Part shown: piece after piece, positions 7,446-17,651 of the stretch
Position numbering within the stretch: position 1 is the stretch's first letter
Layout of the letters: every line of letters begins with the position of its first letter
Source of the DNA: Agrococcus sediminis
Lineage (GTDB): Bacteria > Actinomycetota > Actinomycetes > Actinomycetales > Microbacteriaceae
DNA: 64,000 bases
Direction: 5' to 3'
NCBI RefSeq assembly: GCF_007923295.1
Contig: NZ_VOIR01000014.1
Span: 101,825 to 165,824, forward strand
Notes under the pieces: generated by a model
Databases searched by the model: none
The model's input: the letters and a program-made list of their open reading frames with translations, nothing else
What the model was told of the DNA's origin: nothing
Translations under genes and position numbers: made by a program

Positions 7446-8606
7446 CTACCGGCGGTCCTCGGGTGCCGGGCGGTGCATGGCCGCCGACCCCGGGGCCGGA
7501 TCGAACGCCGCGATCGCGGCCACGGCATCCGCCACGTCGTCGACGAGCGCGATGCCGGCCTCGCCCGGCTTGCCGCGCATGACCGCCTGCAGCAGCGGCC
7601 AGGCAGGCAGCTGCTCCGTCCAGTAGCGCTCTCCCAGCAGCACGAGCGGCGCCCACGCGCCCTCCTCGGCGTAGGAGTTCTCGCACGCGTCCTGGAAGAT
7701 CTCCTGCACCGTGCCGCCGCTGCCGGGCAGCACCACGATGCCGGCGTTCGCGACGCGCAGCAGGATGTCCTCGCGCACGGAGTTCTGGAAGTACTTCGCG
7801 ATCGAGGTCGCGAAGGAGTTGGGCGGCTCGTGGCCGTAGTGCCAGGTCGGGATGCCGAGCGAGACGCCGTCGCCGACGCGCTCGGCAACGCGACGGGCGG
7901 AGGCGATCCACTCGGGGATGGAGCCGTGGAACGACGGCACGGCCGCGAGCTCGTCGATCGCCTCGTCGAGCTCGGCGGGCGAGAGTGCGACCGCGCGGGC
8001 GCCGAGGTTGCCGGCCTCCATCGCGCCCGGCCCGCCGCCGGTGGCGACGATGCGGCCGGCGCGGGCGAGCCCGTGCGCGAGGTGCGCGGCCTGCCGGTAG
8101 GCCTCGGAGTCGCGCGCCAGGGCGTGGCCGCCCATGATGCCGACGATCGCCCTGCCCTGCACCCACTCGGTGAGCGCGTCGTCGATGGAGTGGTCGTGGA
8201 GCGCCGCGGCGAGGGTGTGCGCGATGTCGTGGTGGCGCGTGCGCGACCAGGCGTAGACGCGGGCGTCGAAGCTCTCGGCGTAGCCGTGCTCGAGGCCGTC
8301 GACGAGGTCGTCGGGGGAGTAGAGCGTCGACCGGTAGGCGTTGAACGGCACCTCGGGCACGTCGTCGAAGACGAGCGCCCCCTGCCCGGTGAGGCGCTCC
8401 TGCGCGCCCTCGGGGAGGTCGGAGCCGAGCACGAGCGCGCCGTAGCCGTCGAGCCGCGCGAGCACGTCGCCGCGCTCGCGCAGGTCGACGTCCTGGATGC
8501 GCCAGCCGTACATGCTGTGCGCCCGGGCGGCGAAGCGGTCGAACGCCTCGAGGGTGCCGATGTCGAGCAGTCGGCCGTGCTGCGGTCGCTCGTCGGAGTC
8601 GTGCAT
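7446..8606 (-). CDS. LOG-family / Rossmann-fold nucleotide-binding protein
   Basis: A 386-residue protein, longer than classic LOG proteins (about 180-250), with an extra N-terminal half of unclear function. The second half holds the LOG landmarks: GIMGGHALARDSEAY, ATGGGPGAMEAGN and LPGSGGTVQEIFQ, the last corresponding to the PGGxGTxxE motif. LOG proteins cleave ribose-5-phosphate from cytokinin nucleotides or other nucleoside monophosphates, but many bacterial members have other or unknown substrates. A TAGGCT box overlapping the sbcC stop codon places the transcription start 1 nt before the ATG, so this gene probably has its own leaderless promoter. Confidence 0.8.
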   Translation of the reverse strand: MHDSDERPQHGRLLDIGTLEAFDRFAARAHSMYGWRIQDVDLRERGDVLARLDGYGALVLGSDLPEGAQERLTGQGALVFDDVPEVPFNAYRSTLYSPDDLVDGLEHGYAESFDARVYAWSRTRHHDIAHTLAAALHDHSIDDALTEWVQGRAIVGIMGGHALARDSEAYRQAAHLAHGLARAGRIVATGGGPGAMEAGNLGARAVALSPAELDEAIDELAAVPSFHGSIPEWIASARRVAERVGDGVSLGIPTWHYGHEPPNSFATSIAKYFQNSVREDILLRVANAGIVVLPGSGGTVQEIFQDACENSYAEEGAWAPLVLLGERYWTEQLPAWPLLQAVMRGKPGEAGIALVDDVADAVAAIAAFDPAPGSAAMHRPAPEDRR

Positions 8607-8613
8607 GCCGGGG

Positions 8614-8619
8614 AGCCTA
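8614..8619 (-). promoter_or_regulatory. -10 box of LOG gene, overlapping sbcC stop
   Basis: TAGGCT on the minus strand begins with the TAG stop codon of sbcC (8617-8619) and places +1 at 8607, 1 nt before the LOG-family ATG. Confidence 0.55.
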
Positions 8620-11601
8620 CCGAGCGGGCTCCGCGATGCCCTGAGCGCTCGGCGGCGACACCTCGATGCGGCTGCCGCCGCCGGGCAGCGGCACCACTCG
8701 GATGCGCGACGGGATGCGCTCCTGCATCTGCTGCACGTGGCTGATGACGCCCACGGTGCGACCGCCCGCGCGCAGCTCGTCGAGGGTCGCCATCGCCGCC
8801 TCGAGCGTGTCCTGGTCGAGCGACCCGAAGCCCTCGTCGACGAAGAGGGTCTCGAGCGACACCCCGCCGGCTTCCGCCTGCACGACGTCGGCGAGGCCGA
8901 GCGCGAGGGAGAGCGAGGCGAGGAAGGTCTCGCCGCCGGAGAGCGACCGGGTGGGGCGGGCGAGGCCCGTGTGCGCGTCGAGCACCGCGATGCCGAGCCC
9001 GCTCGCGCGGCCGTGCGAGGCGCGCGCCTCGTCGAGCACGAGCGTGAACCGGCCGTCCGTCATCGCCGCGAGGCGCAGGTTCGCCGCGTCGATGATGGTC
9101 GCGAGGCGCGTCGCGAGCACGTAGGTCTCGATGTCCTGCGCGCGCTCGTTCCTGCCGTCGAGGGCACGGGCGAGCCCGCGCACGGCGTCGGCGTGCTCGG
9201 CGCCCTCGGCGAGGGAGCGGATGGCTTCCCTCGCGGCGGCGAGGTCGGCGGCGGCGAGGTCGCGGGTCGTCTCGGCGGCCGCTGCCGCCCGGTTCGCGCG
9301 CGCGGCGACCGCGCTCGCCTCACCGAGCGCCGCCTCGAGCGGCTCGAGCTCCGGCGGCTCGCCGAGGCCGTCGAGGTCGGGCTGCGCGAGCACGCCGCGC
9401 GCGCTCGCGACGGCCGCGTCGTGGGTCGTGATGCGCGCGAGCAGCGCCTTCCTCGCGGCGGGCTCGAGCCGCATCCCGGCCGTCGCCTCGCGATCGGGCA
9501 GCGCGTGCTCGGCGAGCGCCGCTGCCCCCGCGCTCGCGGCCGCGTGCTGCTCGGCGCGGGCCGCGCCGGCGTGCGCGTCGGCGTCGAGCCAGCGGCGCAG
9601 CGCATCGCGCCGACCGGTCGCGGCGGCGAGCAGCGCGCGGGCGTCGGGATGCTCTCCGAGCTCCTCCGCGAGTCGGTCGCGCGCGTCGTCCCGTCGGGCG
9701 CACGCGGTCGCCGCCTCGGCGGCGCTCGCGGCAGCAGCCAGCTCGACCTCGGCGACCTCGGCGTCGAGGCGCTCGGCGGCCGCATCGTGCTCGGCGAGCT
9801 GCCGCTCGGCCTCGTCGCGCTCGAGCGCGGCGTCGGCGGCGACGCGCACCGCGGCCCGCGCCTCCTCGAGCGCGCGCTCGAGCGACGCCCGATCGTCGTC
9901 CCCCGCGCGGGCCTCGGCGGCCGCGAGCCGCTGCTCGAGCGCGGCGAGCGCCTCGTGCGCCGCGCTCGCGCCGGCGAGCGCGCGCTGGCTCCGCTCGATC
10001 GCGGCGGCGACGTCGTCGGCCGTGACCGCCTCGCTCGCCGGCGCGTGCGGCGCCGGGTGCTCGATCGAGCCGCACACCGGGCACGGCTCGCCGTCCGCGA
10101 GCTCGCTCGCGAGCTCGCCCGCCATGCCGTCGATGCGCGCGGCCTGCAGCCGGTGCAGCTCGTCGGCCGCGGTGTGCTGCGCTGCGGCGCTGCGCACCGC
10201 CTCCGCCCGAGCGGCGGCGAGCGGCTCGGCGAGCGCGTCGGCGGCGTCGCGCGCCGCGAGCCGCTCGAGGGCGGCGTCGACCTGCCGGGCTGCCGCGTCG
10301 GCGCCGGCGGCGAGCGCGGTCGCGGCCTCGCGCGCGTCGCTCAGCAGCCGGCGGGCGGCCGGCGCGTCGGCGCGGCGTCGCTTCGCCGCGTCGACCGCGG
10401 CCTGCGCCTGCGCCGCCGCCGCCTCGGCCGCCGTCGCCTGGCGGTCGAGCCCCGGCAGCGACGCCTCGAGCGCTCGCGTCTCGGTCGCGCGGGACGCGAC
10501 GCGCACCGCGGCCTCGTGCTCGGCCTCGACGATCGGACGCTCGGCCGCGACGTCGGCGGGGAGCGCGGCGGTCGCCGCGTCGAGCTCGACGACCGAGCGC
10601 TCCACGCCGGTGTCGGCGCGCGCCCAGCGGTCGAGCTCCGCCGCGACCCCGGCGGCGCGATCGGCGTCGGCGAGCCGCTCGCGGTCGTCGTCGATCGCCG
10701 CGGCGGCCTCGGCGAGGTCGGCGAGCGCCGACAGTGCCGCGTCGCGCCGCGCGATGCGCTCGAGGAGCGCCCGCGCCTCGTCGCGCGCCGTCCGCGCCCC
10801 GCGCTCGGCGGCTCCCGCCGCCGTCGCGACCTCGGCCGACTGCGCGACCCGGTCGTCGATCGCCGCCTCGAGCGCGGCGAGCGCCGCCTCGTCGGCGCCG
10901 TCGGGCAGCGCCTCCTCCTCGTCGGTGCGCAGCGACGCAGCCGCGTCGCGCACGCGGGCGGCGCGGTCGTCGCGCTCGCGCTCGAGCGCCTCGCGCTCGG
11001 CCGTGATCGCCTTCGCGTCGGCGACGAGCAGCTCGCGCAGCCGCCGCATGCTCCCGGTGCCGAAGAGCCGCTCGAGCAGCGCCTTGCGCTCGTCGCTCGA
11101 GGCCGCGAGGAACTCGGCGAACCCGCCCTGCGCGAGCAGGATGACCTTGAGGAACTCGTCCTTGCGCAGGCCCAGGCTCCGCACGACCTCGGTGCTCGCG
11201 TCGTCGACGCTCGTCGCGAGGGTGCGCCAGCCGTCGCCATCGCGCTCCCACAGCGTCGCCGTCGCGCGCTCCTTCGTGAGCCCCGTGCCCCGCAGCTTGG
11301 GGCGCTCGTACTCGGGCGTGCGCCGCACCCGCAGGACGCGGTCGCCGACCGCCACGTCGAGCTCGACCCAGGTGAGGTCGGCGGGGCCGGCGAGGTCGCT
11401 GCGGAGGTGCGCGGCGCCCTTCGCGTAGCGCGGGGCGCCGCCGTAGAGCGCGTACGTGATGGCGTCGAGGATCGTCGACTTGCCCGCGCCCGTCGGGCCC
11501 GCGATGAGGTAGAGGCCGTCGGCGTCGAACGCCGCGAAGTCGATCTCGAACCGGTCGCGGTACGGGCCGAAGCCGGCGAGCTCGAGCCGCAGCAGCCTCA
11601 C
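8617..11601 (-). CDS. sbcC: exonuclease SbcC (Rad50-like SMC ATPase subunit)
   Basis: A 994-residue SMC-like ATPase. It starts at GTG 11601, whose GTGA overlaps the sbcD stop by 4 bp. Residues 35-43 (GPTGAGKST) are Walker A; the centre is a long Ala/Glu/Arg-rich coiled coil interrupted by the zinc-hook CPVC (Cys507, Cys510); the C-terminus has the signature LSGGETFLASLSLALGLADV and Walker B LETLFVDEGFGSLD. With SbcD it forms an ATP-dependent dsDNA exonuclease and hairpin endonuclease that processes palindromes and blocked DNA ends. The frame stays open upstream across sbcD, which is only a shadow. The presence of SbcCD is relevant to the long palindromes at 35.3-36.5 kb and 60.3-60.7 kb. Confidence 0.95.
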   Translation of the reverse strand: MRLLRLELAGFGPYRDRFEIDFAAFDADGLYLIAGPTGAGKSTILDAITYALYGGAPRYAKGAAHLRSDLAGPADLTWVELDVAVGDRVLRVRRTPEYERPKLRGTGLTKERATATLWERDGDGWRTLATSVDDASTEVVRSLGLRKDEFLKVILLAQGGFAEFLAASSDERKALLERLFGTGSMRRLRELLVADAKAITAEREALERERDDRAARVRDAAASLRTDEEEALPDGADEAALAALEAAIDDRVAQSAEVATAAGAAERGARTARDEARALLERIARRDAALSALADLAEAAAAIDDDRERLADADRAAGVAAELDRWARADTGVERSVVELDAATAALPADVAAERPIVEAEHEAAVRVASRATETRALEASLPGLDRQATAAEAAAAQAQAAVDAAKRRRADAPAARRLLSDAREAATALAAGADAAARQVDAALERLAARDAADALAEPLAAARAEAVRSAAAQHTAADELHRLQAARIDGMAGELASELADGEPCPVCGSIEHPAPHAPASEAVTADDVAAAIERSQRALAGASAAHEALAALEQRLAAAEARAGDDDRASLERALEEARAAVRVAADAALERDEAERQLAEHDAAAERLDAEVAEVELAAAASAAEAATACARRDDARDRLAEELGEHPDARALLAAATGRRDALRRWLDADAHAGAARAEQHAAASAGAAALAEHALPDREATAGMRLEPAARKALLARITTHDAAVASARGVLAQPDLDGLGEPPELEPLEAALGEASAVAARANRAAAAAETTRDLAAADLAAAREAIRSLAEGAEHADAVRGLARALDGRNERAQDIETYVLATRLATIIDAANLRLAAMTDGRFTLVLDEARASHGRASGLGIAVLDAHTGLARPTRSLSGGETFLASLSLALGLADVVQAEAGGVSLETLFVDEGFGSLDQDTLEAAMATLDELRAGGRTVGVISHVQQMQERIPSRIRVVPLPGGGSRIEVSPPSAQGIAEPAR

Positions 11602-12752
11602 TGCGCGGACTCCGCGGCGACCGCGCGCGCGAGGCCGTCGCGCACGAGCGCGGCCTCGGCGTCGGTCGCGCCCGCCCCGGCGCGCACGTGCTCGAGGAAG
11701 TCGCCGACGACCTCCGCCTCCGAGCGGCGGGCGAGCCGCGCGCGCACCTCGATCGCGGGCAGGTCGTCGCCGCCGAGCCACTGCACCTCGGCCGCGTGCA
11801 GCCAGCGGGCGCGGAGGCGCCGCATCGCGTCCATGGGCCGCACGCGGTCGGTGAGCCGGGCCCGGATCCAGTGCTCCTCGGTGCCCTCGAGGCGCGCATC
11901 CGCGAGCAGCGCGTCGAGCTCGCCCTCGATCGTCGTGAGCTGCCGCGGCACGGGCAGGTCGACCCACTCGACCTCGGCGAGGCCATCGGCGTCGAGGTCG
12001 ACGAGCCAGCCGCCGCGCAGCGGCGAGCGCTCCTTGAAGGAGTAGTAGAGCGGGGCGCCCGAGTAGCGCACCGAGCGGGAGAGCTCCTGCCGCGAGTGCA
12101 GGTGGCCGAGCGCGACGTAGTCGACGCCCTCGAACCGCGAGGCGGGCACGACGTCGAGGCCGCCCGCGGTGATGTCGCGCGGGGCGTCGTCCTCCGGCGC
12201 TGCGACACCCGCGGCGAAGCAGTGCGCGAGCACGACCGAGCGCGCGGGCGACTCGGCGAGCGACGCCCGCACGGCGGCCATCGCCCACGCGATCGCGTCG
12301 TCCTGGCTCGCGATCCCGGCCTCGGGCAGCGACGAGCGCAGCGCCACCGGCTCGAGGTACGGCACCGCGAAGACGTGCACCGGCCCGTGCTCGTCGGCGA
12401 GCTCGACGCGCCACGACTCCGGCTCGAGCGCGAGGGTGCTCAGGTGCAGGCCGCCCGCCCGCGCGAAGCCGGCGTTCGCGCCCAGCCGCGCGGCCGAGTC
12501 GTGGTTGCCGCTCGCGAGCACGATCTCGGCCCCCGCGGCGCGGATCTCGCCGAGCGCGAGCGTCAGCGCCTCGACGTGCCGGCCGGCGGGCATCGCCGAG
12601 TCGTAGACGTCGCCCGCGACGAGCACCGCGTCGACCCCGCGGTCGCGGACGATGCCCGCGATCGCGCCCAGCGCATCCGCGAGCGCGTCGAGCGTGTCGG
12701 CCCCGTGGAACGTGCGCCCGACGTGCCAGTCGGAGGTGTGGAGCAGCCGCAT
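11598..12752 (-). CDS. sbcD: exonuclease SbcD (Mre11-like nuclease subunit)
   Basis: A 384-residue calcineurin-like phosphoesterase with the metal-binding series [11 protein letters not shown] (residues 5-15), GDVYD, SGNHDS and ALGHLHSRQ. Family length is normal. It cuts DNA with Mn2+ and partners SbcC, whose start codon overlaps its stop. A TAGCGT box on the minus strand at 12759-12764 puts +1 exactly on the ATG, predicting a leaderless sbcDC mRNA. It is divergent from the Mrp antiporter operon. Confidence 0.95.
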   Translation of the reverse strand: MRLLHTSDWHVGRTFHGADTLDALADALGAIAGIVRDRGVDAVLVAGDVYDSAMPAGRHVEALTLALGEIRAAGAEIVLASGNHDSAARLGANAGFARAGGLHLSTLALEPESWRVELADEHGPVHVFAVPYLEPVALRSSLPEAGIASQDDAIAWAMAAVRASLAESPARSVVLAHCFAAGVAAPEDDAPRDITAGGLDVVPASRFEGVDYVALGHLHSRQELSRSVRYSGAPLYYSFKERSPLRGGWLVDLDADGLAEVEWVDLPVPRQLTTIEGELDALLADARLEGTEEHWIRARLTDRVRPMDAMRRLRARWLHAAEVQWLGGDDLPAIEVRARLARRSEAEVVGDFLEHVRAGAGATDAEAALVRDGLARAVAAESAQ

Positions 12753-12758
12753 GCACCC

Positions 12759-12764
12759 ACGCTA
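12759..12764 (-). promoter_or_regulatory. sbcD -10 box (leaderless)
   Basis: TAGCGT on the minus strand ends 7 nt before the sbcD ATG, so the predicted +1 is the A of the start codon. Confidence 0.55.
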
Positions 12765-12804
12765 CGTGCGGCCGCCGACGTCGGGTCGCACCGCCGCGCG
12801 CCGA

Positions 12805-12810
12805 TAGGCT
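12805..12810 (+). promoter_or_regulatory. -10 box of the mrp operon
   Basis: TAGGCT gives a predicted +1 near 12817 and a leader of about 37 nt before the mrpA GTG. No good -35 box is visible. Confidence 0.45.
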
Positions 12811-12853
12811 GGATCCAGGCCCCTGCCCGCGCGCTCGAGAGGGACTGCACCAC

Positions 12854-15703
12854 GTGCTGCTCACTGTGACGACACTCGCCGTCCTCGGCGTCGTCGCGAG
12901 CGCCCTCAGCAGCCGCATGGGCCGCTGGGTGTTCCTGCTGCCCGCCGCGGCGAGCCTCGCCGCCGCCGTCTGGTTCGGCCTGCAGGGCCCGGCCGTCGCG
13001 GCCGGAGCGGTGCTGCAGGAGCGGGTGGAGTGGATGCCCTCGCTCGGCATCGCGATCGACCTGCGGCTCGGCGCGCTCCAGTGGCTGCTCGCGATGGTCG
13101 TGCTCGGCGTCGGCGGCCTGATCTTCGTCTACTGCGCGTGGTACTTCGAGTCGCGCACGCTCGCGGCGCGCACGGTGGGCCTCCTCACCGGCTTCGCCGC
13201 CTCGATGCTGCTGCTCGTGCTCGCCGACGACCTCATCGTGCTGACGATCGGGTGGGAGCTCACGACGATCTTCAGCTACCTGCTCGTCGGCCTCAACCAC
13301 CGCTCGTCGAGCAACCGCCGGGCCGCGCAGACGGCGCTCATCGTCACGACCGTCGGCGGGCTCACGATGCTCACGGGCATCATGCTGCTCGAGGCAGAGA
13401 CCGGCACATTCTCGCTCGCGGCGACCCTCGCCGACCCGCCGCGCACCGCCGCCGCGGCGTGGGCGGCGGCGCTCATGCTCGTCGGCGCGCTGTCGAAGTC
13501 GGCGATCGTGCCCTTCCAGTACTGGCTGCCGGGCGCGATGGCGGCGCCCACCCCCGTGTCGGCGTTCCTCCACGCCGCTGCGATGGTCAAGGCGGGCGTC
13601 TTCCTCATCGCGGCGCTCACGCCCGCCTTCGTCGAGCTGCCCTGGTGGCGCTGGGGGCTCGTGACCCTCGGCATCGCGACGATGCTGCTCGGCGCGGTGC
13701 GGGCGATGCGGCAGCTCGACATCAAGGTGCTGCTCGCGCACGGCACCGTCAGCCAGCTCGGCCTGCTCGTGACGGTGCTCGGCATCGGCACGCAGGCGTC
13801 GATGCAGGCGGGCCTCGCGCTGCTCGCCGCCCACGCGGTCTTCAAGGCTGCGCTGTTCATGGTCGTCGGCGTCGTCGACCGCGGCACCGGCACGCGCGAC
13901 CTGCGCGAGCTCGGCGGGCTGGGGCGGCGGATGCCCGTGGCGGCCGGGGCCGCGATCCTCGCGGCCGCGTCGATGGCGGGCATCCCGCCGATGATCGGCT
14001 TCCTCGGGAAGGAGGCCGCGCTCGACGCCGCGCTCGCCGACGCCCAGGGCTCCCTCGTCGCGATCGGCTGGGTCGCCTTCATCGGCATCGCGGCCGGTGC
14101 GGCGCTCACCGTCGCCTACTCGCTGCGCCTCATCGTCGGCGTCTTCTTCGGCCGCCCGGGCGCCGAGGTCGCGAAGCGCTCGCCGATGCTCGTCGCGGCG
14201 CCCGTGGCGCTCGCGCTCCTGGGGCTGGCGCTCGGCTTCGCCGGCGACGCGATCTCCGCGGCGCTGCTCCCGCACGCCGCCACGGTGCCCGCGGGCGAGG
14301 AGGCGCCGCACCTCGCGCTCTGGCACGGCCTCACCCCGGCGCTCGGCGCATCGGCGCTCGCGTGGCTCGCGGGTGCCGCGCTGCACGTCGCGCTCGGCGG
14401 CCGGCGGCGCGCGCCGCAGGGCCAGGACCCGTTCGAGCGCGGCTACCACGCGAGCATGCGCGGCCTCGACCGCCTCGCGGTCGAGGTCACCGGCCGCCTG
14501 CAGTCGGGCTCGCTGCCGCTGCACCTGACGACCATCCTGCTCGTCGTCGTCGCGGGCCCCGGCGTCGCGCTGCTGCTCGCCGGCGCCCTCACCGCCGACC
14601 TGCGCGCCTACGACACGCTCGGACAGGTCGGCACCGCGATCGTGATCGTCGTCGCCGCGGTCTTCGCCACCACGACGCGAGGGCGGCTGAAGGCCTTCAT
14701 GCTGCTGTCGGTCGTCGGCTACGGCGTCGCGTTCATGTTCCTCCTGCACGGGGCGCCCGACCTCGCGCTCACGCAGGCGCTCAGCGAGACGGTGTTCCTC
14801 GTCATCCTCGTGCTGGTGCTGCGGCGCCTGCCGAAGTACTTCACCGACCGGCCGCTGCGCGCCGCCCGCTACCTGCGGGCGCTGCTCGGCATCGCGGTCG
14901 GCACGTTCGCGGCGCTCGCGGCGCTCGCGGCCCTGCAGGCGCGCACGGCGACGCCCAGCTCCGCCGCGTTCTACGAGTGGGCGTACGACTTCGGGCACGG
15001 CTCCAACATCGTCAACGTGACGCTCGTCGACATCCGCGCCTGGGACACGCTCGGCGAGGTCTCGGTGCTGCTGGCCGCCGCGACGGGCGTCGCGAGCCTC
15101 ATCTTCGTGCGACGCCCGGTCGCGGGCGGCTCGGGCGTGCTGCGGCAGCCGTCGAAGGCGTCGCGCAGCCGCGGCTTCCTCGCGGGCTCCTTCGGCGACG
15201 CCTCGATGGACTCGCCGGTGCTCGAGATGATCACGCGCCTGCTGTTCCCGATCATGATGCTCGTCTCCATCTACCTGCTGGCGGTGGGCCACAACGAGCC
15301 CGGCGGCGGCTTCGCGGGCGGCCTCGTCGCGGGCATCGCGCTCGCGGTGCGCTACCTCGCCGGCGGCCGCGAGGAGCTCACCGAGGCCGTGCCGTTCGAC
15401 GCGGGCAAGCTGCTCGGCGGCGGCATGGCGGTCGTGATCGCGAGCGTGGTCTGGCCCATCCTCATCGGCGGCAGGATCGGCGAGTCGTACGCGATCGAGG
15501 CGACGTTGCCGCTGCTCGGCGACCAGAAGCTCGTCACGACGCTCTTCTTCGACATCGGCGTCTGGCTCATCGTCTTCGGCGCGATGCTCGACTTCGTCCG
15601 CTCCCTCGGCGCCGGCATCGACCTGCACGGCGAGCAGGACCTCGCGCCCCGCCCCGCCTGGCGCTCCGACCGCTCCCTGCCCGGCCGGGAGGTCGCACAG
15701 TGA
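12854..15703 (+). CDS. mrpA: Na+/H+ antiporter subunit MrpA with fused MrpB domain
   Basis: A 949-residue polytopic membrane protein starting at GTG 12854. The N-terminal two thirds match the complex I NuoL-like antiporter module ([36 protein letters not shown] with the conserved Lys; then [12 protein letters not shown]). The C-terminal third is an MrpB/MnhB domain ([16 protein letters not shown] near residue 813), so A and B are fused as is common in actinobacteria. The complex exchanges cytoplasmic Na+ for H+ for pH and salt homeostasis. The stop overlaps mrpC by 4 bp (GTGA). Confidence 0.95.
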   Translation: MLLTVTTLAVLGVVASALSSRMGRWVFLLPAAASLAAAVWFGLQGPAVAAGAVLQERVEWMPSLGIAIDLRLGALQWLLAMVVLGVGGLIFVYCAWYFESRTLAARTVGLLTGFAASMLLLVLADDLIVLTIGWELTTIFSYLLVGLNHRSSSNRRAAQTALIVTTVGGLTMLTGIMLLEAETGTFSLAATLADPPRTAAAAWAAALMLVGALSKSAIVPFQYWLPGAMAAPTPVSAFLHAAAMVKAGVFLIAALTPAFVELPWWRWGLVTLGIATMLLGAVRAMRQLDIKVLLAHGTVSQLGLLVTVLGIGTQASMQAGLALLAAHAVFKAALFMVVGVVDRGTGTRDLRELGGLGRRMPVAAGAAILAAASMAGIPPMIGFLGKEAALDAALADAQGSLVAIGWVAFIGIAAGAALTVAYSLRLIVGVFFGRPGAEVAKRSPMLVAAPVALALLGLALGFAGDAISAALLPHAATVPAGEEAPHLALWHGLTPALGASALAWLAGAALHVALGGRRRAPQGQDPFERGYHASMRGLDRLAVEVTGRLQSGSLPLHLTTILLVVVAGPGVALLLAGALTADLRAYDTLGQVGTAIVIVVAAVFATTTRGRLKAFMLLSVVGYGVAFMFLLHGAPDLALTQALSETVFLVILVLVLRRLPKYFTDRPLRAARYLRALLGIAVGTFAALAALAALQARTATPSSAAFYEWAYDFGHGSNIVNVTLVDIRAWDTLGEVSVLLAAATGVASLIFVRRPVAGGSGVLRQPSKASRSRGFLAGSFGDASMDSPVLEMITRLLFPIMMLVSIYLLAVGHNEPGGGFAGGLVAGIALAVRYLAGGREELTEAVPFDAGKLLGGGMAVVIASVVWPILIGGRIGESYAIEATLPLLGDQKLVTTLFFDIGVWLIVFGAMLDFVRSLGAGIDLHGEQDLAPRPAWRSDRSLPGREVAQ

Positions 15704-16143
15704 CCCCCACGCTCATCCTCGCCGTCGCGGGCGGCGCGCTCACCGCCGCGGGCGTCTACCTGCTGCTCGAGCGCAGCCTCATGCGCATCCTCGCCGGCCT
15801 CATGCTCGCCTCCAACGGGGTCAACCTGCTCTTCCTCGTGGCCGCCGGCCCCGCGGGCCTCGCCCCGATCGTCGGCCAGGACCCGGAGCAGATCGCCGAC
15901 CCGCTGCCGCAGGCGATGGTGCTCACGGCGATCGTGATCACGCTCGCCGCGAGCGCGCTGCTGCTCGCGATGTCGTACCGCTCGTTCCAGCTCGAGGGCC
16001 ACGACGAGGTCGCCGACGACGTCGAGGACGCCATCGTGCGCCGCCGGGCCGAGGCCGACCTCTCGAGCGAGGCCTACGTCGAGCTCACGCCCGAGGCGCA
16101 GCCCGACACCGAGTCCGGCGGCCGGGCGGGGGACGCGCGCTGA
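15700..16143 (+). CDS. mrpC: Na+/H+ antiporter subunit MrpC
   Basis: A 147-residue NuoK-like membrane protein with three hydrophobic helices: residues 4-24, the conserved [14 protein letters not shown] helix, and [21 protein letters not shown] charged C-terminal tail of about 50 residues follows, longer than in most homologues. The GTG start at 15700 overlaps the mrpA stop (GTGA). It is not the longest open frame here but is the one that matches the family and keeps the operon spacing. Confidence 0.93.
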   Translation: MTPTLILAVAGGALTAAGVYLLLERSLMRILAGLMLASNGVNLLFLVAAGPAGLAPIVGQDPEQIADPLPQAMVLTAIVITLAASALLLAMSYRSFQLEGHDEVADDVEDAIVRRRAEADLSSEAYVELTPEAQPDTESGGRAGDAR

Positions 16144-17651
16144 TGGATCTCGCGAACCTCGTCCCCATCCCCGTGCTGCTGCCGCTGCTCGCGGCCGGCA
16201 TCACGCTCACGCTCGCCAGGCGGCCCGCGCTGCAGCGCATCGTCTCGGGCACGACGCTCGGCCTCGTCGCGGTGCTCGCGCTCATCCTGTGCCTCGGGGC
16301 GGATGCGCAGGGGCCGATCGTGCTGTGGGTCGGGGCGTGGCCGGAGGGGCTCGGCATCGTGCTCGTGGCCGACCGGCTGTCGTCGCTGCTCGTGCTCGTG
16401 TCGAGCATCGTCACCGCGATCGTCGTGATCTTCCCGTCCCGCCGCGACATCGCCGACAGCGCCGACGGGGCGCCGGTGTCGGTCTTCCACCCGACGTTCC
16501 TCGTGCTCACGGCCGGCGTCTCGCACGCGTTCCTCGCGGGCGACCTCTTCAACCTGTTCGTCGGCTTCGAGATGCTGCTGTTCTCCTCGTACGTGCTGAT
16601 CATGCTCGGCGCGACGAAGGAGCGCGTGCGCGCAGGGTCGACGTACGTGACGGTGAGCCTGCTGTCGTCGACGCTCTTCCTGCTGGCGATCGCGATCGTC
16701 TACGCGGCCACCGGCACGGTGTCGTTCGCGCAGCTGCCCGAGCGGCTCGCGGCCCTCGACCCGGGCCTGCAGCTCGTCATCCAGCTGCTGCTGCTCGTCG
16801 TCTTCGGCATCAAGGCCGCCATCTTCCCGCTGCAGTCGTGGCTGCCCGACTCCTACCCGACGGCTCCCGCGAGCGTCACCGCGGTCTTCGCGGGCCTGCT
16901 CACGAAGGTCGGCGTCTTCGCGATCATCCGCCTGCAGACGCTGCTGTTCCCGCACAGCCCGCTCACCGAGCTCCTGCTCGCGGTCGCCATCCTCACGCTC
17001 GTGCTCGGCATCCTCGGCGCGCTCGCGCAGGGCGAGATCAAGCGACTGCTGTCGTTCACGCTCGTGAGCCACATCGGCTACATGCTGCTGGGGGTCGCGC
17101 TCGGCACCGAGGCGGGGCTCGCGGGCGCGATCTTCTACATCGTCCACCACATCCTCGTGCAGACGGCGCTCTTCATCGTCGTCGGGCTCATCGAGCGCGT
17201 GGGGGGCTCGACGAGCCTCGCTCGCCTCGGCGGGCTCGCCTCGGTGCCGCTGCTCGCGGCGCTCTACCTGATCCCGGCGCTCAACCTGGGCGGCATCCCG
17301 CCGTTCTCCGGCTTCCTCGGCAAGGTGGCGCTCATGGATGCGGCGCTCGAGGTGCCGACGCCGCTCGCGGTCGCGGCCGTGGTCGCGGGCGTCGCGACGA
17401 GCCTGCTCACGCTGCTGGCGGTCGTGCGGGTGTGGCAGCGCGCGTTCTGGCAGGACCGCGGCGAGGACGACGACCGGGTGCACTCGCTGCGCGTGCTCCC
17501 GCGCGTGTGGGTCTTCGCGTCGACGGCGCTCGTGCTCATCACCGTCTCGCTCACCGCGCTCGCCGGGCCGCTCACCGACTACGCGCAGCGCGCGTCGGTC
17601 GACATCCGCGGGGGCGCCTACCAGCTCGCGGTCGAGGAGGCGACACCATGA
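16143..17651 (+). CDS. mrpD: Na+/H+ antiporter subunit MrpD
   Basis: A 502-residue NuoM/N-like antiporter subunit. Diagnostic stretches are AGDLFNLFVGFEMLLFSSY, FGIKAAIFPLQSWLPDSYP (with the conserved lysine) and PPFSGFLGKVALMDAALE. The ATG shares one base with the mrpC stop (TGATG) and the stop overlaps mrpE by 4 bp. It is a core proton-translocating subunit of the Mrp complex. Confidence 0.95.
   Translation: MDLANLVPIPVLLPLLAAGITLTLARRPALQRIVSGTTLGLVAVLALILCLGADAQGPIVLWVGAWPEGLGIVLVADRLSSLLVLVSSIVTAIVVIFPSRRDIADSADGAPVSVFHPTFLVLTAGVSHAFLAGDLFNLFVGFEMLLFSSYVLIMLGATKERVRAGSTYVTVSLLSSTLFLLAIAIVYAATGTVSFAQLPERLAALDPGLQLVIQLLLLVVFGIKAAIFPLQSWLPDSYPTAPASVTAVFAGLLTKVGVFAIIRLQTLLFPHSPLTELLLAVAILTLVLGILGALAQGEIKRLLSFTLVSHIGYMLLGVALGTEAGLAGAIFYIVHHILVQTALFIVVGLIERVGGSTSLARLGGLASVPLLAALYLIPALNLGGIPPFSGFLGKVALMDAALEVPTPLAVAAVVAGVATSLLTLLAVVRVWQRAFWQDRGEDDDRVHSLRVLPRVWVFASTALVLITVSLTALAGPLTDYAQRASVDIRGGAYQLAVEEATP

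Noticed and set aside
8617-13050. A 1477-residue minus-strand open frame as one giant SbcC
   Set aside because: The SbcC family begins at GTG 11601 (LLRLELAGFGPYRDRF). Upstream of this the frame is only a shadow of sbcD and mrpA in a GC-rich genome.
12563-15628. Long minus-strand open frame opposite mrpA (1021 residues)
   Set aside because: Very rich in Arg, Glu, Asp and His, as expected for the antisense of a GC-rich membrane-protein gene. The plus-strand Mrp subunits are unambiguous.
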